From positions 4,962,501-5,026,500 of the forward strand of contig OX637288.1 in the NCBI GenBank assembly GCA_951799445.1: 64,000 bases of DNA, in the 5' to 3' direction. This DNA comes from Pseudisothecium myosuroides. Its lineage: Eukaryota; Streptophyta; Bryopsida; Hypnales; Lembophyllaceae. Positions 33,790-47,626 of the stretch are shown here, piece after piece; within the stretch, counting starts at the first letter, position 1, and the number at the start of each line of letters is the position of its first letter. The notes under the pieces were generated by a model. That model was not told the DNA's origin. It ran no database searches and worked only from the letters and a program-made list of their open reading frames with translations. The translations under genes were made by a program, and so were the position numbers.

Positions 33790-36699
33790 AATATTTTTTT
33801 ATTTGCACTTCTAGCATTGTTGATTTAGATTTGGCATGCCTTTGGGGGCCCCATTCTTTTTCTATTGAGTCATCATCACTTTGTCATTTGCAAGCATGGC
33901 ATCTAAATTGAGTGTAAAGCAAATTATATACATTAGTATTGGTTGTAGGGTGGCATTTGTAAGCTTAGTGTTACTCTTGGTTGTTTTATTGCCAAGAAGT
34001 TGAAGTAGGAGTACGTAACTTAGTGTAGATCTCAAATATCTTGGCATGCAACAATAGCTCGACAAATTTCCTTTACAACATAACATATTAGATGTCACTT
34101 GCTAAGATATTGGTATGCAAATTTGCAAGATACAGCCTTAATAGGTACATAAAATTTTAGATCCAAATAATCGGTTTTGCCAAAATCAGATCCTAATAGT
34201 CTTACTTCAAGTTTTTGATATGGTGTAGAAAGAGTTTTTGATATCACATCAGATGGGTTGACACTTGACTACACTTGCACCCAAAATCGTCTCATCACTA
34301 GTACAAAATTGCTTCAATCACTAATTGTGAGGAGTAAAATCCACAAAAAACGTACATCATATTCTTTCTAATTTTTATGAACCTGACAATTAAAGACACA
34401 ATCGAACCTTAGAAAGATCAGAAGGGTATTGGTGTGATGATCTTATAGTAGGTGCTGTCATATTGGTATCTTCAAGAATGATGAAAGAGACTCTGCACAT
34501 AAACATTTATAAAGATGAGTGGAAGCAATGAATTAGCTAGATTCAAATAATGAAATCAATGTTTTAAAATTCATTGATCAAGAAAACACATTGATTGATG
34601 ACTCGAGCTTGTCACAATTTTTTTTTAAAGTTAGGCCTAAGGGTAGAGTTTAAGGTTCAAAAAACTAATTGATCAAGAGCATACATCAACCAACGACTCT
34701 AAAAGTTGCAATTTGCAAGATCTAGGGTTTAGGAATTGATTGATCAAGTGTAAAGAGTAAACATCAATTGGTCACTTTACAATCACAATTATAAGTTCAT
34801 TTAGGGATTAGGAACTAATTGATCAAGAGCACAATATACTGAAAAGAGGCAAAATGAGGTTTTGCCATTAATTAACAACCCCCCTACCTCCTAAAAAATG
34901 AGAGCCGTTGATTTTTTAGGAAAAAAAATTACAAACCACCCCCACAACCGTTGATTTCAAAAAAAACTCTGATACGCATACGCAGATATGCATACAATAT
35001 GCTGATATGGATATATGGATATGGATACAATACGTTGATACAAATACGGATATAGATACGTACATACATATACAGATATGTATGTATTGGGATACGTACT
35101 TGGAAAAACCAGATATCCCATATTGATTGTGAGATTACTTGATTCTGAAAATTACAAAGAGGGGGGGAGGGGGGAGGTCTTGAAAAAAATTTAATTTAAA
35201 ATGTTTTTTGAATTGATTGGGGGGTAAGAATAAAATTAATTAATGAGCTCATTGTGACAGTTTGTCACAATGAGTTCAAAAGAGACACTTGTGTCTCAAA
35301 CCAGAAATCAATCGATAGCTCCAACAATCATAATTTGTAAGGTTTTAGGGTCAGGAGCAAACCACCAGAGATAATTGGATGGAATTAGCTTGGTGGAATA
35401 ATTCTCCCTTTAAGAAAATTAACGATGTCACAACGTCAATGGATTTGACGCCAATTGAGCAGTAAAAGTATTTGAACATACACCACATAAATATACAATA
35501 GTTTTATCAATAAGATAGTCTGCCTTAAAGAAACCACTAATAGAGAGGTACATTTCAGGAAGTGATCCCTTTTTGGACTTTCTAACAAAAATTAAAAATT
35601 ATTAAAAATAGGCGCTAATCCTAATGAATTTTTTAAACCCATACAATCCCACCCAAGTCCCATAGATATTTCATTGCATAATTAACCAATAATCAAACTA
35701 CATTGAACATCAAAACACATATATTAACCATCATTATATGCAATCAATGAGAGCATCCAATTGACAAACAAAAATCATGAATATATTGGGCCTCATAATT
35801 GATTGGTGAAGGCCTTTAATACCTAATTAAGGCTAAAACATATAATTTCCATAACGAGTTACATTCTTGTGGTTAAAACCATAGTGTGATTACAAGAATG
35901 ACCTGATGATTTTTACTTCTATGGCTTGTTTTGGACTAGTGCTCCCAGTACTATGACCTTTTGAAAAAAAATATTTAAAAATATAATAACATAAAGATAA
36001 TTTGTATAATAATAAAAATAGCGTAGCATCAAATTTTAGATCTAAAAACAATCTAAATCAAAAGTTATTCACAAAATAGATTGAGCTGAAATTTTGAAGA
36101 AAATAGACAGTCTAACATTTAAAATAGGAAAGATAATTTATAAAAGAAATTAAAAACAATTTATAAGAGAAGACCTCATGGTGAAGAGATTTTTACTAAA
36201 AAAAAATGATCTTGAAACCATCTTCAAAATTTAGAAGTGTGAGCGTAAGGGAACCCTGTTTGCACGAACATGGATGGCATAAAATAATATATTTTCAAAC
36301 AATCCTTTGTAGGAACATGACCACCTATTGTAGGGATAGCCACCACCAAAATTTCAGCTCTAAATCTTTAATTTTGCATACTCCACTGTACTAAAGAAAC
36401 TAAAATTGAAAATGTGACTTTAAAGATTAAATAAATGACTTTAAAAAATAAAATGATTTTTAATTTTTTTTAAAATGGAATATGATTGCACTCAAGACGA
36501 CCATTTCTAGTAAAAGTTTCAAATTTATAAGAGTCGTGCTTTAAAAGTTATTGCAAAAGAACGCTCCGGCATTGTCCCTGTGACAAATAAGTAGTATCAA
36601 TGTTTCTTGCAATGACCCCACATTTCATGTTACAAACCAATGCATTCAACATAACACAACTTTAAATTATTTTAAACAATACAAGGGTGATCTACCAAC
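33790..36699. other. AT-rich region with degenerate repeats
   Basis: No gene recognised. 34,568-34,830 holds about four degenerate units with TTGATCAAGAGCA and AACATCAA. 34,975-35,100 is a run of GATATGGATA/GATACG-like hexamers. 35,246-35,297 has two small hairpins (CTCATTGTGAC with GTCACAATGAG, then GAGACACTTGTGTCTC). Confidence 0.5.
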
Positions 36700-38250
36700 T
36701 TAACCTTCATTCATATAAGCCATATATGGATAATTCATGGCAATGACAACTAAGGCCATCCAACATGTTACATTGACTTGGTCTATTGTTTTTGCCCAAT
36801 GGAAGTGACCAGTTGGAGATGTCGAGTTGTTAATTGAGTGATTGATTTGAATAAAAAGGAATGCAAATAATGTCCTTGTACTAGCTATTGTATAGGCCTG
36901 TGAATCCATGGCTTTTAAATCCTGTGCTTCCAATCCTCTTCTAGTGGTTTGGAAATGTAGACTCGCACTTGTTGTTTGGATTTCCACCTGGTCTTGTAAT
37001 TCCTCTTGTTCTTTTTTTTCTTATCTTTTATCTTACCACGATCCTTGTGGAAGAACTTGAGTCAATGCTTTATGGCTCTGCAGCTAGCTTTTTCATTTTG
37101 CCTTGTTACCAACTTACAAGTTTAGTCCAGTTGTTCCTTTTGTGTCTTTTTCTTTTGTTTATCATGATTCTGGTATGTTAGCTCCATCAAAGATCTAAAC
37201 TTAATGCTGCATACGGGTCATTCTTCTGTTCATAATCTTGCTACCTCCTTGGAATATTGATTCTTTCCTTGCAATTCCATCATCCGGTCTATGGTTCACC
37301 ATAATGTTGTAATTGTAGCCTTCTCCATGGTGCCGTCAATTGTCCTTTCAACTACTATTATATGAGTGGATTGTCGCTTTGTTTTATCATCATCCTCTTT
37401 TTAGGGCCTTCAAGATCTTGCCCACTCATGTGGTACGCGTCAGTAAAGTGATCGTGATATTTGTTGCAGCTAGTGCTGTCATCTTCTACTGTAATGATTT
37501 CACCATTTGAGGTGGCTATAGTGTTGGTGTAATCGTTGCCGCATTGTAAATGCGTATATGATGTAAATATATATTAATAGATTATAATAGTATATAATGA
37601 AGTTTGACATTATTTTTAGTAGCTTCAAGGTGACGCCTTCTCATTATGGAGCGGTCCATCTGTTTAAGAAAAGGCATCCATTTGAAAGCTTCATCAATTT
37701 GATGCAGCTTTTATTTGTTTTTCACTTTAGATTTTAGTATGTTCAACGGGAGGTTTTTTTTAGTTTCAAGATGATGAACTTCAACTAAGATCAAAATTTG
37801 AGTTTCTTTTGTCACAACTGTCAGATCAGCCTCTTTTGCCGTTTGGTCTTGCACTTCTACATGAACGTCCTTAAGATGAAGTAGGGCCTCCTTGATTACC
37901 AAAACAAGCTTGCGTGGAGCAGCGATGGCACAAAAATCTTCAACGTGACATCCAAACGTTGGTAATCTTGTTGCAAATCAGATGTGTTGAACACGACAAC
38001 TAAGAAGTGACATTTAAAAGGTATTTTGAAGGGTCTAAATGGCGATCAAATTTTTTGTATGGTCAAGCCTATAGAAGGGAGTTGTAGCCACCAACGTTGG
38101 TTAGAAGGTCCGGTCAATCCTTTAACTAAGGCGGATTGTACAGAATATGTTGCAAAGACCATTAAACGCATTTTCAGAATTTTGTAGATGGATTGATGCT
38201 TCTTTAAGAATTTGGATTTTTTACCTCTATTAGACATATTAGTGATTTTA
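36700..38250 (-). pseudogene. Possible decayed protein-coding stretch, unidentified
   Basis: On the minus strand several partly open frames follow one another, with charged helical character (ALLHLKDVHVEVQDQTAKEA; RMMELQGKNQYSKEVARL), each broken by stops. The pattern would fit an old gag-like or other transposon ORF, but no domain is recognisable and chance cannot be excluded. Confidence 0.25.
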
Positions 38251-39800
38251 CAAATTTTATTTAGTATATTCAAGTCATAGAAAGAAAGATAAAAATAAGT
38301 TGTTTTCTAGTGATTTTGGATTGATTCATCTTTTAAATAAAATGATGAATTTAGTTGTATGGTCAAAATTAATGACCAATAGGTGGTAGTGTAGCCTTAT
38401 GGTCAAGATATGTACTGAACTCGACTTGACTTGTGTGGTTGAGAAGAAAAACAAAATAGAAGGATAAGAAAGATATTATTCATCTTCTTCCTTGTTGTTG
38501 GTTTATAAGGCCCGATTGTTTGAGGAGTCATAATATATTGGGTACTGAGATTTTTGGATTGAAAATTGAAAGAGTTAAGCATCATATTGTTGTATTTTTA
38601 AAAAGTCTTCTTTTACTTGAATTAAAGTTGAAAATAAAGATTTGTACTAATTTGAATGAAAGAGGGTTTGTGGCCTTTCAAGTGAAGGGTAGAGACTTTG
38701 ACTGGCCATAAAAGACAGGTAGGCTTTTAGTTTGCAATGAAAACTTGAAAAAATGTGAAAATGTTTGTTAAATTTTTAGAAAGTTATTATCAATTCTATT
38801 TGGAGTTTTTATGAATGAATTGTAAATGTTGAAGTGAAAAAGGGTCTGCTACCCTCAATTCTACAAGACAAAATTTTGGATGTCCATAGAAGTTGGAGAG
38901 TATATTAGAATAATTTGAGATTTAGAGGAAGAGTAAAAATTATATTATCTTTTTATGAAGTTGCCATTCATTATATTTGGAGTTATTATATGTGATTTGT
39001 GAGTGTCGAAGTGAATGAGGTTTCATTGCCCTCAATTTTAAGGGCCGAAAATTTGAGTGGCCATAAAACTCGGGCAAAGTGTTAGAATGATTTGAGATAT
39101 AGAAAAAGAGCAAAAAATTGTATTAGTTTTTTAAAAAGTTATCATTCATTTGAATTGGACTCTTGAAACAATAATAACACCAAATCAAAGTTCAACTAAG
39201 GTGTTGAAATTGGAGTTGGAATTGGAGTTCAAATTGGAGGAGGCATTGAAGACTTGTGTGTTATGGCTTGTGACTTTTCTTTTCCTTTGTAAACTTTGTT
39301 GTTGCGGACGGCGTAGATTAAACCATTGTTTAGCCTCATTTGTGTCGTGGCGACGAAGTGCGATTCTTTCTCTACATGGTCAAGACTTGCTTGATGACCA
39401 ACAAATCGTGAGTTTGAAAGTTTAAAAGCCATATTCACCAATGGTATCTTGTGGAATATTGTTGGTTTGATCTATACCGTATCCCGTGTTTTTTTATCCA
39501 GTTATTGTTACTTTGATCCATGAGCCAACCTAGAGCCTACACATGATAGGCTATGGAAAGCAATTCCACGGCAGTGCAAAAGATTTAAAAATCAAGATTC
39601 AAGATTTATACACAATAACAACTTCTTTTGTTCTTAAGCCATTCTTAGTTGCACCTAGGATCGTTGTGATTTTCCAAGGCAAACCTCTCTCTATTTGACA
39701 CCAGTACTACGCACTGTATGGTAAATGACACTTTTACCTTATATAAATCTAGAAAGCCAATTTCAAATTTTTGTTTCTAAATTTTTATTTTTTAAAACTA
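38251..39800. other. AT-rich intergenic region
   Basis: Contains a loosely repeated block near 38,830-39,130 (GAAGTGAAAAAGGGTCTGCT... and GAAGTGAATGAGGTTTCATT..., each followed by CCCTCAATT). The ORF at 39,150-39,425 has no recognisable domain. Confidence 0.35.
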
Positions 39801-39804
39801 TCCG

Positions 39805-40009
39805 CATTGCCCGGCCGAGAAAAAAACTACATATTAAACAATAACTTTTTAACCATGAATTATAAAATTATAAAATTTTTTGGACCTTAATGAAAAACCT
39901 TATCTCCACGTTGTATAAAAAATTTTAAAGAAAAAAAAAAATTTCCATTTGTAGTGAGTTGTCCAAAATTGCTATGTTGCCAAAAAAACACAGCTTGGTC
40001 CTTTAGAAG
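39805..40009. mobile_element. Right part of a TTAA-family element
   Basis: Similar to about 5990-6194: ATAACTTTTTAACCATG, GTAGTGAGTTGTCCAAAAT, then GGTCCTTTAGAAG ending at TTAA (40,010-40,013). The next element begins at the same TTAA. The left terminus is not identified. Confidence 0.55.
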
Positions 40010-40013
40010 TTAA

Positions 40014-40589
40014 CCCTTTAGTGACCATGGTTGATTTGGGAGGTGAGCACAGTTTTTGAATTCAAATTTGGAAAAGGGAAATTTCATCACTACTCCAACG
40101 AAGTAATCCCAGATCAGACCGTAGGAATTGATGTTGTAGGCTTTGTCCGTAAAAAAACAAAAAGTGAACATGATCTGACGGTGCAATTTGTTGTGAGTGA
40201 TCTTAAAAGTATGATGCATTGAAGTAGCCTTCAGCTGAAGCAGCATAATACATTATTGCCTATAACTTTTGAAACATGCCTCCACAATTCATGGGATTGC
40301 TGGGCAATGTTTCTGTCGTTCTTAGGCGTCAATTTCAAATAGAATCACATAGGTTGTTGAATATATATGCGACTTAGAAAGTAAGACTCAGGTCAGCCCT
40401 CTTGTCTTAGGACAAGCACAGCTACCTTGTTACTGCACAGAATTCTCTGAAATTGAATTTGTTTGGAGCGCATGCTGAAGCTCTATTTGTGTTACTCTTT
40501 GAATTTTTTTCAAATACCCTGTACTAAGGGCAGTAAAAGAAAAAGAATCCAAAATTCGACCCAAAAGTGGTCAACCGGTCACTAAAGGG
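40014..40589. mobile_element. TTAA-flanked inverted-repeat element, 576 bp
   Basis: The ends CCCTTTAGTGACC are identical and inverted over 13 bp. TTAA lies directly outside both (40,010-40,013 and 40,590-40,593). It has no transposase; a 63-codon ORF inside is not recognisable. Confidence 0.75.
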
Positions 40590-40593
40590 TTAA

Positions 40594-41633
40594 GTATCTT
40601 TTATACTTTTTTAAATATTAAAGTACAATAGAATAAAAAAAAACTTGAAAATTTTGGCTTCAATGTTATAAAATGAATCAAATATATGATTTCATTACAC
40701 TTTAGCCTTCCAATATTAAAGTGAATATTTTATTTTTAGAACATAATCTCTAAATTTGACTTCTTCTTTTACTAAAGTACATCTAAAGATATATTTTATT
40801 TGCAATTTTATATTCACATTCTTTCAAAATGAATATCACTAAGCCTTTCATTGATGTAAGAAGCACACTTTATATTAATTTTGTATCAAAAAAATATTTT
40901 TTTTGCATGTATAAAAGTATGTTTGAAATTCAAAAGTGCAGTCTCCATGATTGTCCTTTAAACATGTAAATTTTTTTTTTACAGTATCAAAAGTAGATAA
41001 TATTCATAGAAGATGATAAATAAATATTTAAATCCTATAGGAAAAAAAACTAATGAAATTGAATAATGTTTTGAAAATGCAATAATGCCAAAGTTGGCCT
41101 TCAAAAAATTTCTAGAAAATCCTCACTTAGATTGGTTCCTTTCAAGATTGTAACCATACCCACTAGGATCATGCTCTTTTTTTAGCAACAATTCCAATTA
41201 CTCATAGACAAAGCCACTTCATTGACAAGACCCCCCTAAAAGGTGATGCACTGTTTGCATATACTGGTATGACATCCTTCAAATGTCCAGCCAAATTTAT
41301 TTTGCTCGCTTTATTTAGCATTAAAGCTTTGCCTTAGCATTTCAACAACTCTTGTTCTTATCTAGGAATATTTTGACCTCGTGGATATTCATTCATCTCT
41401 AACTAATGACAAATTAGATCAAGTATGGGTCTTAAAGTTTAGCCTATGCAGACCATATTTCTACTAATAATTAACCAATGTCCATGAACTTATGAGGATA
41501 GAAGCTCAATCCAAAAATGAGAAAAATGAAGAGATTAATCTCTCAATCACCTTCTTGTATTCTCTTAAAATTTTTACTTGATTGTCTAATTAGTATATGA
41601 GGTAAATTATATACATTCTAAATGGTGGCTTAA
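40594..41633. other. AT-rich intergenic region
   Basis: No gene, hairpin or repeat boundary that I can support. Confidence 0.35.
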
Positions 41634-42540
41634 CCCCTAAAGTCCCAAAGCCTTTCTTTCATCAAAAAACATTCAAAACTGCCATTTCTACTGCAAAGAG
41701 CACAAAATTTTAATTTTTTTTTAATATCTATTTGTAAGATCTTATACTAGACTATTATAAACATGTGTGGAAGAAGTTTCAAAAACTTTGACTGGGTAGA
41801 TTGAAAGATAATTGCATTTAAAGTGAAGAAAACAAGTTATTTGTTACTTTGCTTGACTAGATTTTTTTGCCTTTGAATCTTCTTTCAACTTAAAGTTTTT
41901 GCACTATTGATTTTAAATTTTTGATTTTTTATGTTGAAAATTTGGCTTGGAAGTCTAGAAAAAAATTCCAAAAAATACACACTTAATTTTCACTCATTAA
42001 AAAATTATTATGTAGAAGAAGGTTCAAGATTGAATGAAAAATTGAATTGCTAATAGCTGTAAGATGGAATTGGAATACAATTATCCTAATGATGAGATTA
42101 TTCTAGCAAACCTAACCTTGTCTAACAATTATTTTTGAAAAATTGTTAAAATTGCATTCAAAAATGAATTCTATAAGTTATTTTTTCAAAAAGATGATTT
42201 GATACCCAAAAAAATAAGATTCTCTATGATTTTTTCATCACTAGTCCAAATAGAATGAATCAAAGCTTCACATGTAGACAAAAATATAATCTTTGAGAAA
42301 AAAATTGAAAATATCCACCTTTTTTTTTTCTTTTTGTTGCCCCTCGAACTGATTTTTGGACTTAGTGGCATAACTTTTGCTTCCAAACAACAATTGAAAT
42401 AAAAAGTATATTTCCTAAAGGCTAATGTGCTTGCATATATTTGAAAAAAGTTTCAAAAAATTATGTCAAAAATTGAGGTCACACAAGCTGACAAGCCTAT
42501 CCAAAATCCCAACAGACCCGCACAGGGACTTTGAAAATTT
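41634..42540 (+). mobile_element. TTAA-family long element, decayed right end
   Basis: The left end is CCCCTAAAGTCCC after TTAA (41,630-41,633). The interior, with CATTCAAAAATGAATTCTA, GAATGAATCAAAGCTT and ATGTAGACAAAAATATAATC, matches 57.6-58.5 kb in inverse orientation and 60.66-61.02 kb in the same orientation. The right terminus is degenerate near 42,530 (GGGACTTTG). Confidence 0.6.
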
Positions 42541-45500
42541 AGAGGCCAACACACATAATTGAGGTTCCAGTACCAAAAATGAAAAATCCAAGATTATTGC
42601 TCATAGCTAATTCAAATTTTTGGGGGTTGAATCTACTTCACTCAATTAGCAACATATAATTAGAACTTGTAAATGTTGGTGTTAGCATAGAAATAAATTC
42701 AATCAACCTTAGACCTTAGTAATGCTTGAAAGGAATTATAAATTTTAATTGAAAAATAAACCTTCCTTGAAAAGGTTTTATGATGCTATGTAAATACAAG
42801 TCCCTAGTTTCCAAAAGTCTATGGCTACCTTCAATCTGAGGTATTTGGCCATCAACCTTTATCTTAAACAACTAAGTTTTTAATCCCATCCAACAACCGT
42901 CTATCATCGATCCAATGCAATGAACAAAAGATGTAGTTCATTCAACAAAGTCAAGTACTAAAAATTCATCAAAATCCATTCATCCATGTTCATCCCCATT
43001 CATCCTCTTTAGACTCGTTTATAGCCATATGTATTTATCTTAAACCACAGACATGGCATCTTATGGTGAAAAGTTTTAAATTTTTCACAAGCCTATTCTA
43101 AAAATGGTCACCACGCACCGCTTGTGGTGAACCAAAAATGCTTTGTCAAAACCTCTAGTCCCGAGGAGAGAGAAGATGTAGGATGGGAGACTATTACGTA
43201 TGGTTCTTTAGGAAAAGAACGACTCTAAACCCAATGCAAATTTTTTAACCCTCGCATTTTCCCCCTATTTTTGTATTAATTTTCCATATATATAATTTTT
43301 CTAATTGCCCATTACATACTTGACACTCTAAAACTACAAAATCCTCATATTTTCTCTAGAAATCCCCCATCAATCAAAACATTCTTGAATTCAATAATCT
43401 CTACATCAATTTGCCTAAATTCCTCAGTGTTTCTTTGCAAAAGACTTACTATTCCATTTTGATAGAATAATTCATACTACTAGCACTCTAGCAGTTGCTA
43501 ATTCACAACTTCTATTAGGGGAAATTTGAAGGGAAGGGAGGGCCGTTTTAGACCTGTTTTGCTTCTTGGGAATAGTCGAAATATTTTAATAGTATAAAAA
43601 TATTTAAATTAATTAATTTTTAATTTTTAAAAATATTATAGAAAATATTTTAAAATTAATTAAATATTAATTTCTGACGTGGCACTCTCTCGGCCACGTC
43701 AAATTACAGATCCTAGGGTGTTCCCAAAGTTCCCACATTCCGCGAACTTGCAGTCTTGTTTTGCCCCCAAATCTCTCCTAATGCCTACATATTGCATTAA
43801 ATATCTTAACTGATTCAATTTATGAGCCAAAGTGGTGGTTCACAGTTGTGGTCAATTGTAAAGATCTATACTACAATATACATGCCTTAATATTAAGATA
43901 TTATATAGGATACTCATAGTAGTTGCTACAATTATGACAATTCAACACTTGTTCAAAATATATTTTGTCAAAATTTCTTCATTATTATTATTAAAAAACA
44001 CTTATTTTAATATTTAATACTTTTTATTTTAGAATATTATACAATTACAATTACAAAGTAGTAGGTAGAAAAAATTCTCACTTATAATGCCACATGTCAA
44101 TATTTCATTGGTTGATTATATAGACATGTCACTTTTATAAAGTAAAAGTAAAAGAGATAATAAAGTCAGAAAAAGCCACACTCATAATGGCATGTGTGAA
44201 TAATTCATTAGTACATCACAAAGTTTAAACCCTATAGTTTGTCAATAGTTTTCATGTGATTATCATTGTTTCATGAGTTCGCACATTAATTACAATTTAT
44301 CGCATCATTACAATGCATTACTTTGCATTGTTATTGCATCATTACAATGCATTACTTCGCATTGTTATTGCATTGTTACAATGCATTACTTGCAACTGCA
44401 TCGTAATGATGCGAAGTAATGACCCAATGGTACCAAAATGACCTAAATGAGCCCCAACATATTGATAGGTGGAATTCAATACTACAACCATAAAACAAAA
44501 CATTTTTCTAAGTTTTTTGTATACTAGGGTCTTCTGTTGCACTCTGAAATTAAATTACTTGAGAATTCAATTTTCTATTATGAACAAAATTTAGCTTAAA
44601 TATTCTCTTCCAATTATTCCTCCAAATTGATGGGGGCTCTAATTTTCAATGTATCAAAGTTTAATTGGACTTGTGAAGGATCATTTTAGTTTGATTTGTA
44701 TTTAAAAAATCTTAGACAAAACTATTGATTAATAAATGATTTATGTTGTATTTAGGAACACATGTTGGTAGTGGCATTCACATTTAATGAGACTTGTGTA
44801 TATTTTATTCTTTGTGAGGACAACCACCAAATATTGACACATTCTTAATAATACCTCATATCCAACTTTGCAACTGATATTGGTTTAGACCTCAAAATTT
44901 TGATATAGTTATGTATATTTGCATATAAGACTAGTTTGGGTTATTGGCAACCCATCTAGTAGCTAAACCTTCCTCTAAACACGAAAATAACTCATTATTC
45001 ACATATGCCATTCTCATGTTTTTTGGATTAGTTGGCTAGTTGCTAATGAGTTCCAAACACATTATTTTCTTGTGTGTTTTACTAGGGTGTAAGTTCATTG
45101 GATAGTGGTGGCCTTTTAAAGGACATGTAATAGATTCTAAAATGATAAGAAATTAAAGATTAAATTCCCATCATACCACTTGTTGAAAGGTTAAAATTTT
45201 ATTTTTCTTAATTTGAAAGCTCACTAGAAATTTATAATCTTTATGGTTTCCAGTGAATTTAAAAGTAAGTTCTTTTAATTAGTCTTTAAATATAAATATA
45301 GATCAACTATCAACTATAGAATTACATTGATTTTGTTGAATAGATTCATGTTTTAATTTTTTTTAATATCAAAACCAATAATCTCTCTAGATTTAATTTA
45401 ATTAAAAAAAAATCTAAATATTGACATCTTTCAAAACTTAACAAAAGCAAAATTTCAATAATGACCATACATTGAAGCTATTTAGTCAATTATAAAAATC

Positions 45501-46553
45501 ACCAATTTACTATTATTTATCTATACACTTTCGGCTATTACAAATACAAACCATATAAAAAAATTCACTTGAAGTTGTTATTTAACTAATTTTTTAATAT
45601 GATATGAGTATTTTCTTAGATTTCTTCATTTGATTACCTTTTGAATTATGCATAAACAAATATTTTTAAAAATAATTTAAAAAAATTTAGGAAATCTTTA
45701 ACAAAGTTAATGATGAAAAATTGAAACAAAAAAGACAATTAATATTCAATTTTATAAACATTACTTTGATTTGTGCCAAATACGAGCTTAAAAGTAGTTG
45801 AAAGTGAAGTGTAGAACCTAGGCATTTAGACATATATAGAAGTGATTCCAAATGGGATAAAAGTGATGATTTGCTTATATCTTTAATCAAAAGTTAAATT
45901 AAAGAAATATAATTTATTTTAATTCTAACTGAAAATGAAATTAAAGTATTAGATTTTTCTTATTTTAATAAAATATAAAATTTACTTAAAAATAGAGCTA
46001 ATAATTAGCTACGTTGAACTACCTAAAGATCACAAATACTACAAAAAGATCCACTTGTGTATATAATAGATTAGCTTAATTTGTACCAAATAATGATTTG
46101 GAAGTAGTTGCAAGTGCATCTTGTACATAAAACCATATACACAAGAGTGATAAATATTAATAGTAATGGATCACATCTATTTAAAAATAAAATAAAAGCA
46201 ACCTACAATAGATGTAGTATTTCTTTTTGGAACTAGTGTAGTGATCACAAACACCTCAAGAACATCCAATTGTAAATTAGAATATTTTACTTTTGTTATT
46301 TTAGTAATCTTTTACTTTTCATTCAGTTTTAAAACGTAAAGTAACAAAAGTCTACTACATATATAACACTTGAAATGAACTTGGAACATTGTCTTATATG
46401 TACATTTTATTTTGTATTGAATTCTTTGTTGTGTGTATAGTTAATAATTATCATATATATCAATATATGTTTGTATAACCTTTATATTGATCATATTCAA
46501 GGAGCTACATTTTATACTATTTATATTAACATATAGAATTCAACATAACAAAA
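42541..46553. other. AT-rich intergenic region
   Basis: No gene recognised. 43,520-43,760 is an inverse relative of 57,018-57,290, centred on GACGTGGCACTCTC and GGCCACGTCA. A 34-bp repeat lies at 44.3 kb. The rest is simple AT-rich sequence. Confidence 0.4.
44302..44397. repeat. 34-bp tandem repeat, about three units
   Basis: Units contain GCATCATTACAATGCATTAC then GCATTGTTATT; the third is shortened. A partly inverse stretch (GTAATGATGCGAAGTAATGA) follows directly and could fold back on the repeat. Confidence 0.8.
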
Positions 46554-47588
46554 ATGTTCAATGATCTTGAAATCCCTTTATTGGGGTCATATTTTGGAAG
46601 TAGTGACTATTTACATCATAGAAAACTATCAATCATTAGAATGATTTGGATACTTCCCAAGTTCTATACTTGTATCACAAAGGCAAATTATAAAAGACAA
46701 GATTCTAAGCCGTCAAAAAACAACTTGAAAACTGCATTAGAAAATGCAGAAAAAGCGTATAAATATGCAATAGATTATCATTTGGAAGAATTTTTTCATG
46801 TTGAATGTATCTTTCAAATTTTGAGGATAAGAGGAGATATCAAAAGAAGAATGAATGATTATGTTGGAGCTTTGGTGGATCTAGATAAAGCAAATGAACT
46901 TGTACCCAATGACAATTTTACTTTGCAAACAAGAGGACTTGTGAAAAGAAATATGGCAGATTATACTGGAGCTTTGAGAGATTTGGACAAAGCAAACAAT
47001 CATGCACCTAATGACATCATTACTTTGAGCATAAGAGGGGATATCAAAAGAAAGATGAATGATTATGTTGGAGCTTTAGTGGACTTGGATAAAGCAAATG
47101 AACTTGCACCCGATGACAATTTTACTTTGCAAATAAGAGGACTTGTGAAAACCCAGATGGCAAAGTATATTGGAGCTTTGAAAGATTTGGACAAAGCAAA
47201 CAATCATGCACCTAATAACAACCTTACTTTGAGTATAAGAGGAGATATCAAAAGAAGAATGAATGATTATGTTGGAGCTTTGGTGGACCTGGATAAAGCA
47301 AACGAACTTGCACCCAATGACAATTATACTTTGCAAGTAAGAGGACTTGTAAAAATAGACATGGCAAATTGTATTGGAGCTTTGCGAGATTTGGACAAAG
47401 CAAATGATCATGCACCTAATAACAACATTACTTTGAAAATAAGAGGAGATATCAAAAGAAGGATGAATGATTATGTTGGAGCTTTGGTGGATCTGAATAA
47501 AGCAAATGAACTTGCACCCAATGACAAATTTACATTGCAAACAAGACGACTTGTAAAAATAGATATGACAAATTATATTGGAGCTTAG
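46554..47588 (+). CDS. TPR-repeat protein with alternating A/B units
   Basis: Uninterrupted ORF of 344 residues. Residues 1-89 are a non-repeated start (ALENAEKAYKYAIDYHLEEF). From residue 90 two kinds of 34-residue unit alternate: A (RGDIKRRMNDYVGALVDLDK... NELAPND) and B (RGLVKxxMAxYxGALRDLDK... NNHAPNx), in order A1 B1 A2 B2 A3 B3 A4 and a partial B4. The 34-residue period, the G-A-L and the closing Pro fit tetratricopeptide repeats, which form superhelical protein-binding scaffolds. Partner and pathway are unknown. The stop TAG at 47,586 replaces the Leu codon expected after GGAGCT, and B4-like sequence continues to about 47,626, so the end is truncated by one mutation. Upstream exons cannot be excluded. 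AT-rich codon use matches the surroundings. Confidence 0.75.
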   Translation: MFNDLEIPLLGSYFGSSDYLHHRKLSIIRMIWILPKFYTCITKANYKRQDSKPSKNNLKTALENAEKAYKYAIDYHLEEFFHVECIFQILRIRGDIKRRMNDYVGALVDLDKANELVPNDNFTLQTRGLVKRNMADYTGALRDLDKANNHAPNDIITLSIRGDIKRKMNDYVGALVDLDKANELAPDDNFTLQIRGLVKTQMAKYIGALKDLDKANNHAPNNNLTLSIRGDIKRRMNDYVGALVDLDKANELAPNDNYTLQVRGLVKIDMANCIGALRDLDKANDHAPNNNITLKIRGDIKRRMNDYVGALVDLNKANELAPNDKFTLQTRRLVKIDMTNYIGA

Positions 47589-47626
47589 ATAGATTTGGAC
47601 AAAACAAAAAACCATGCACCTAAATA
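46822..47626 (+). repeat. 204-bp higher-order coding repeat
   Basis: Each period is one A unit (102 bp) plus one B unit (102 bp), present about four times. A units are nearly identical to one another (for example AGAATGAATGATTATGTTGG), and B units likewise, whereas A and B differ. The array therefore grew by duplication of the A+B pair or is homogenised at that scale. Confidence 0.9.

Noticed and set aside
47076..47615. A 179-codon open frame antisense to the TPR array
   Set aside because: It mirrors the sense repeats; an open antisense frame is expected when one repeat unit lacks stops in that frame.
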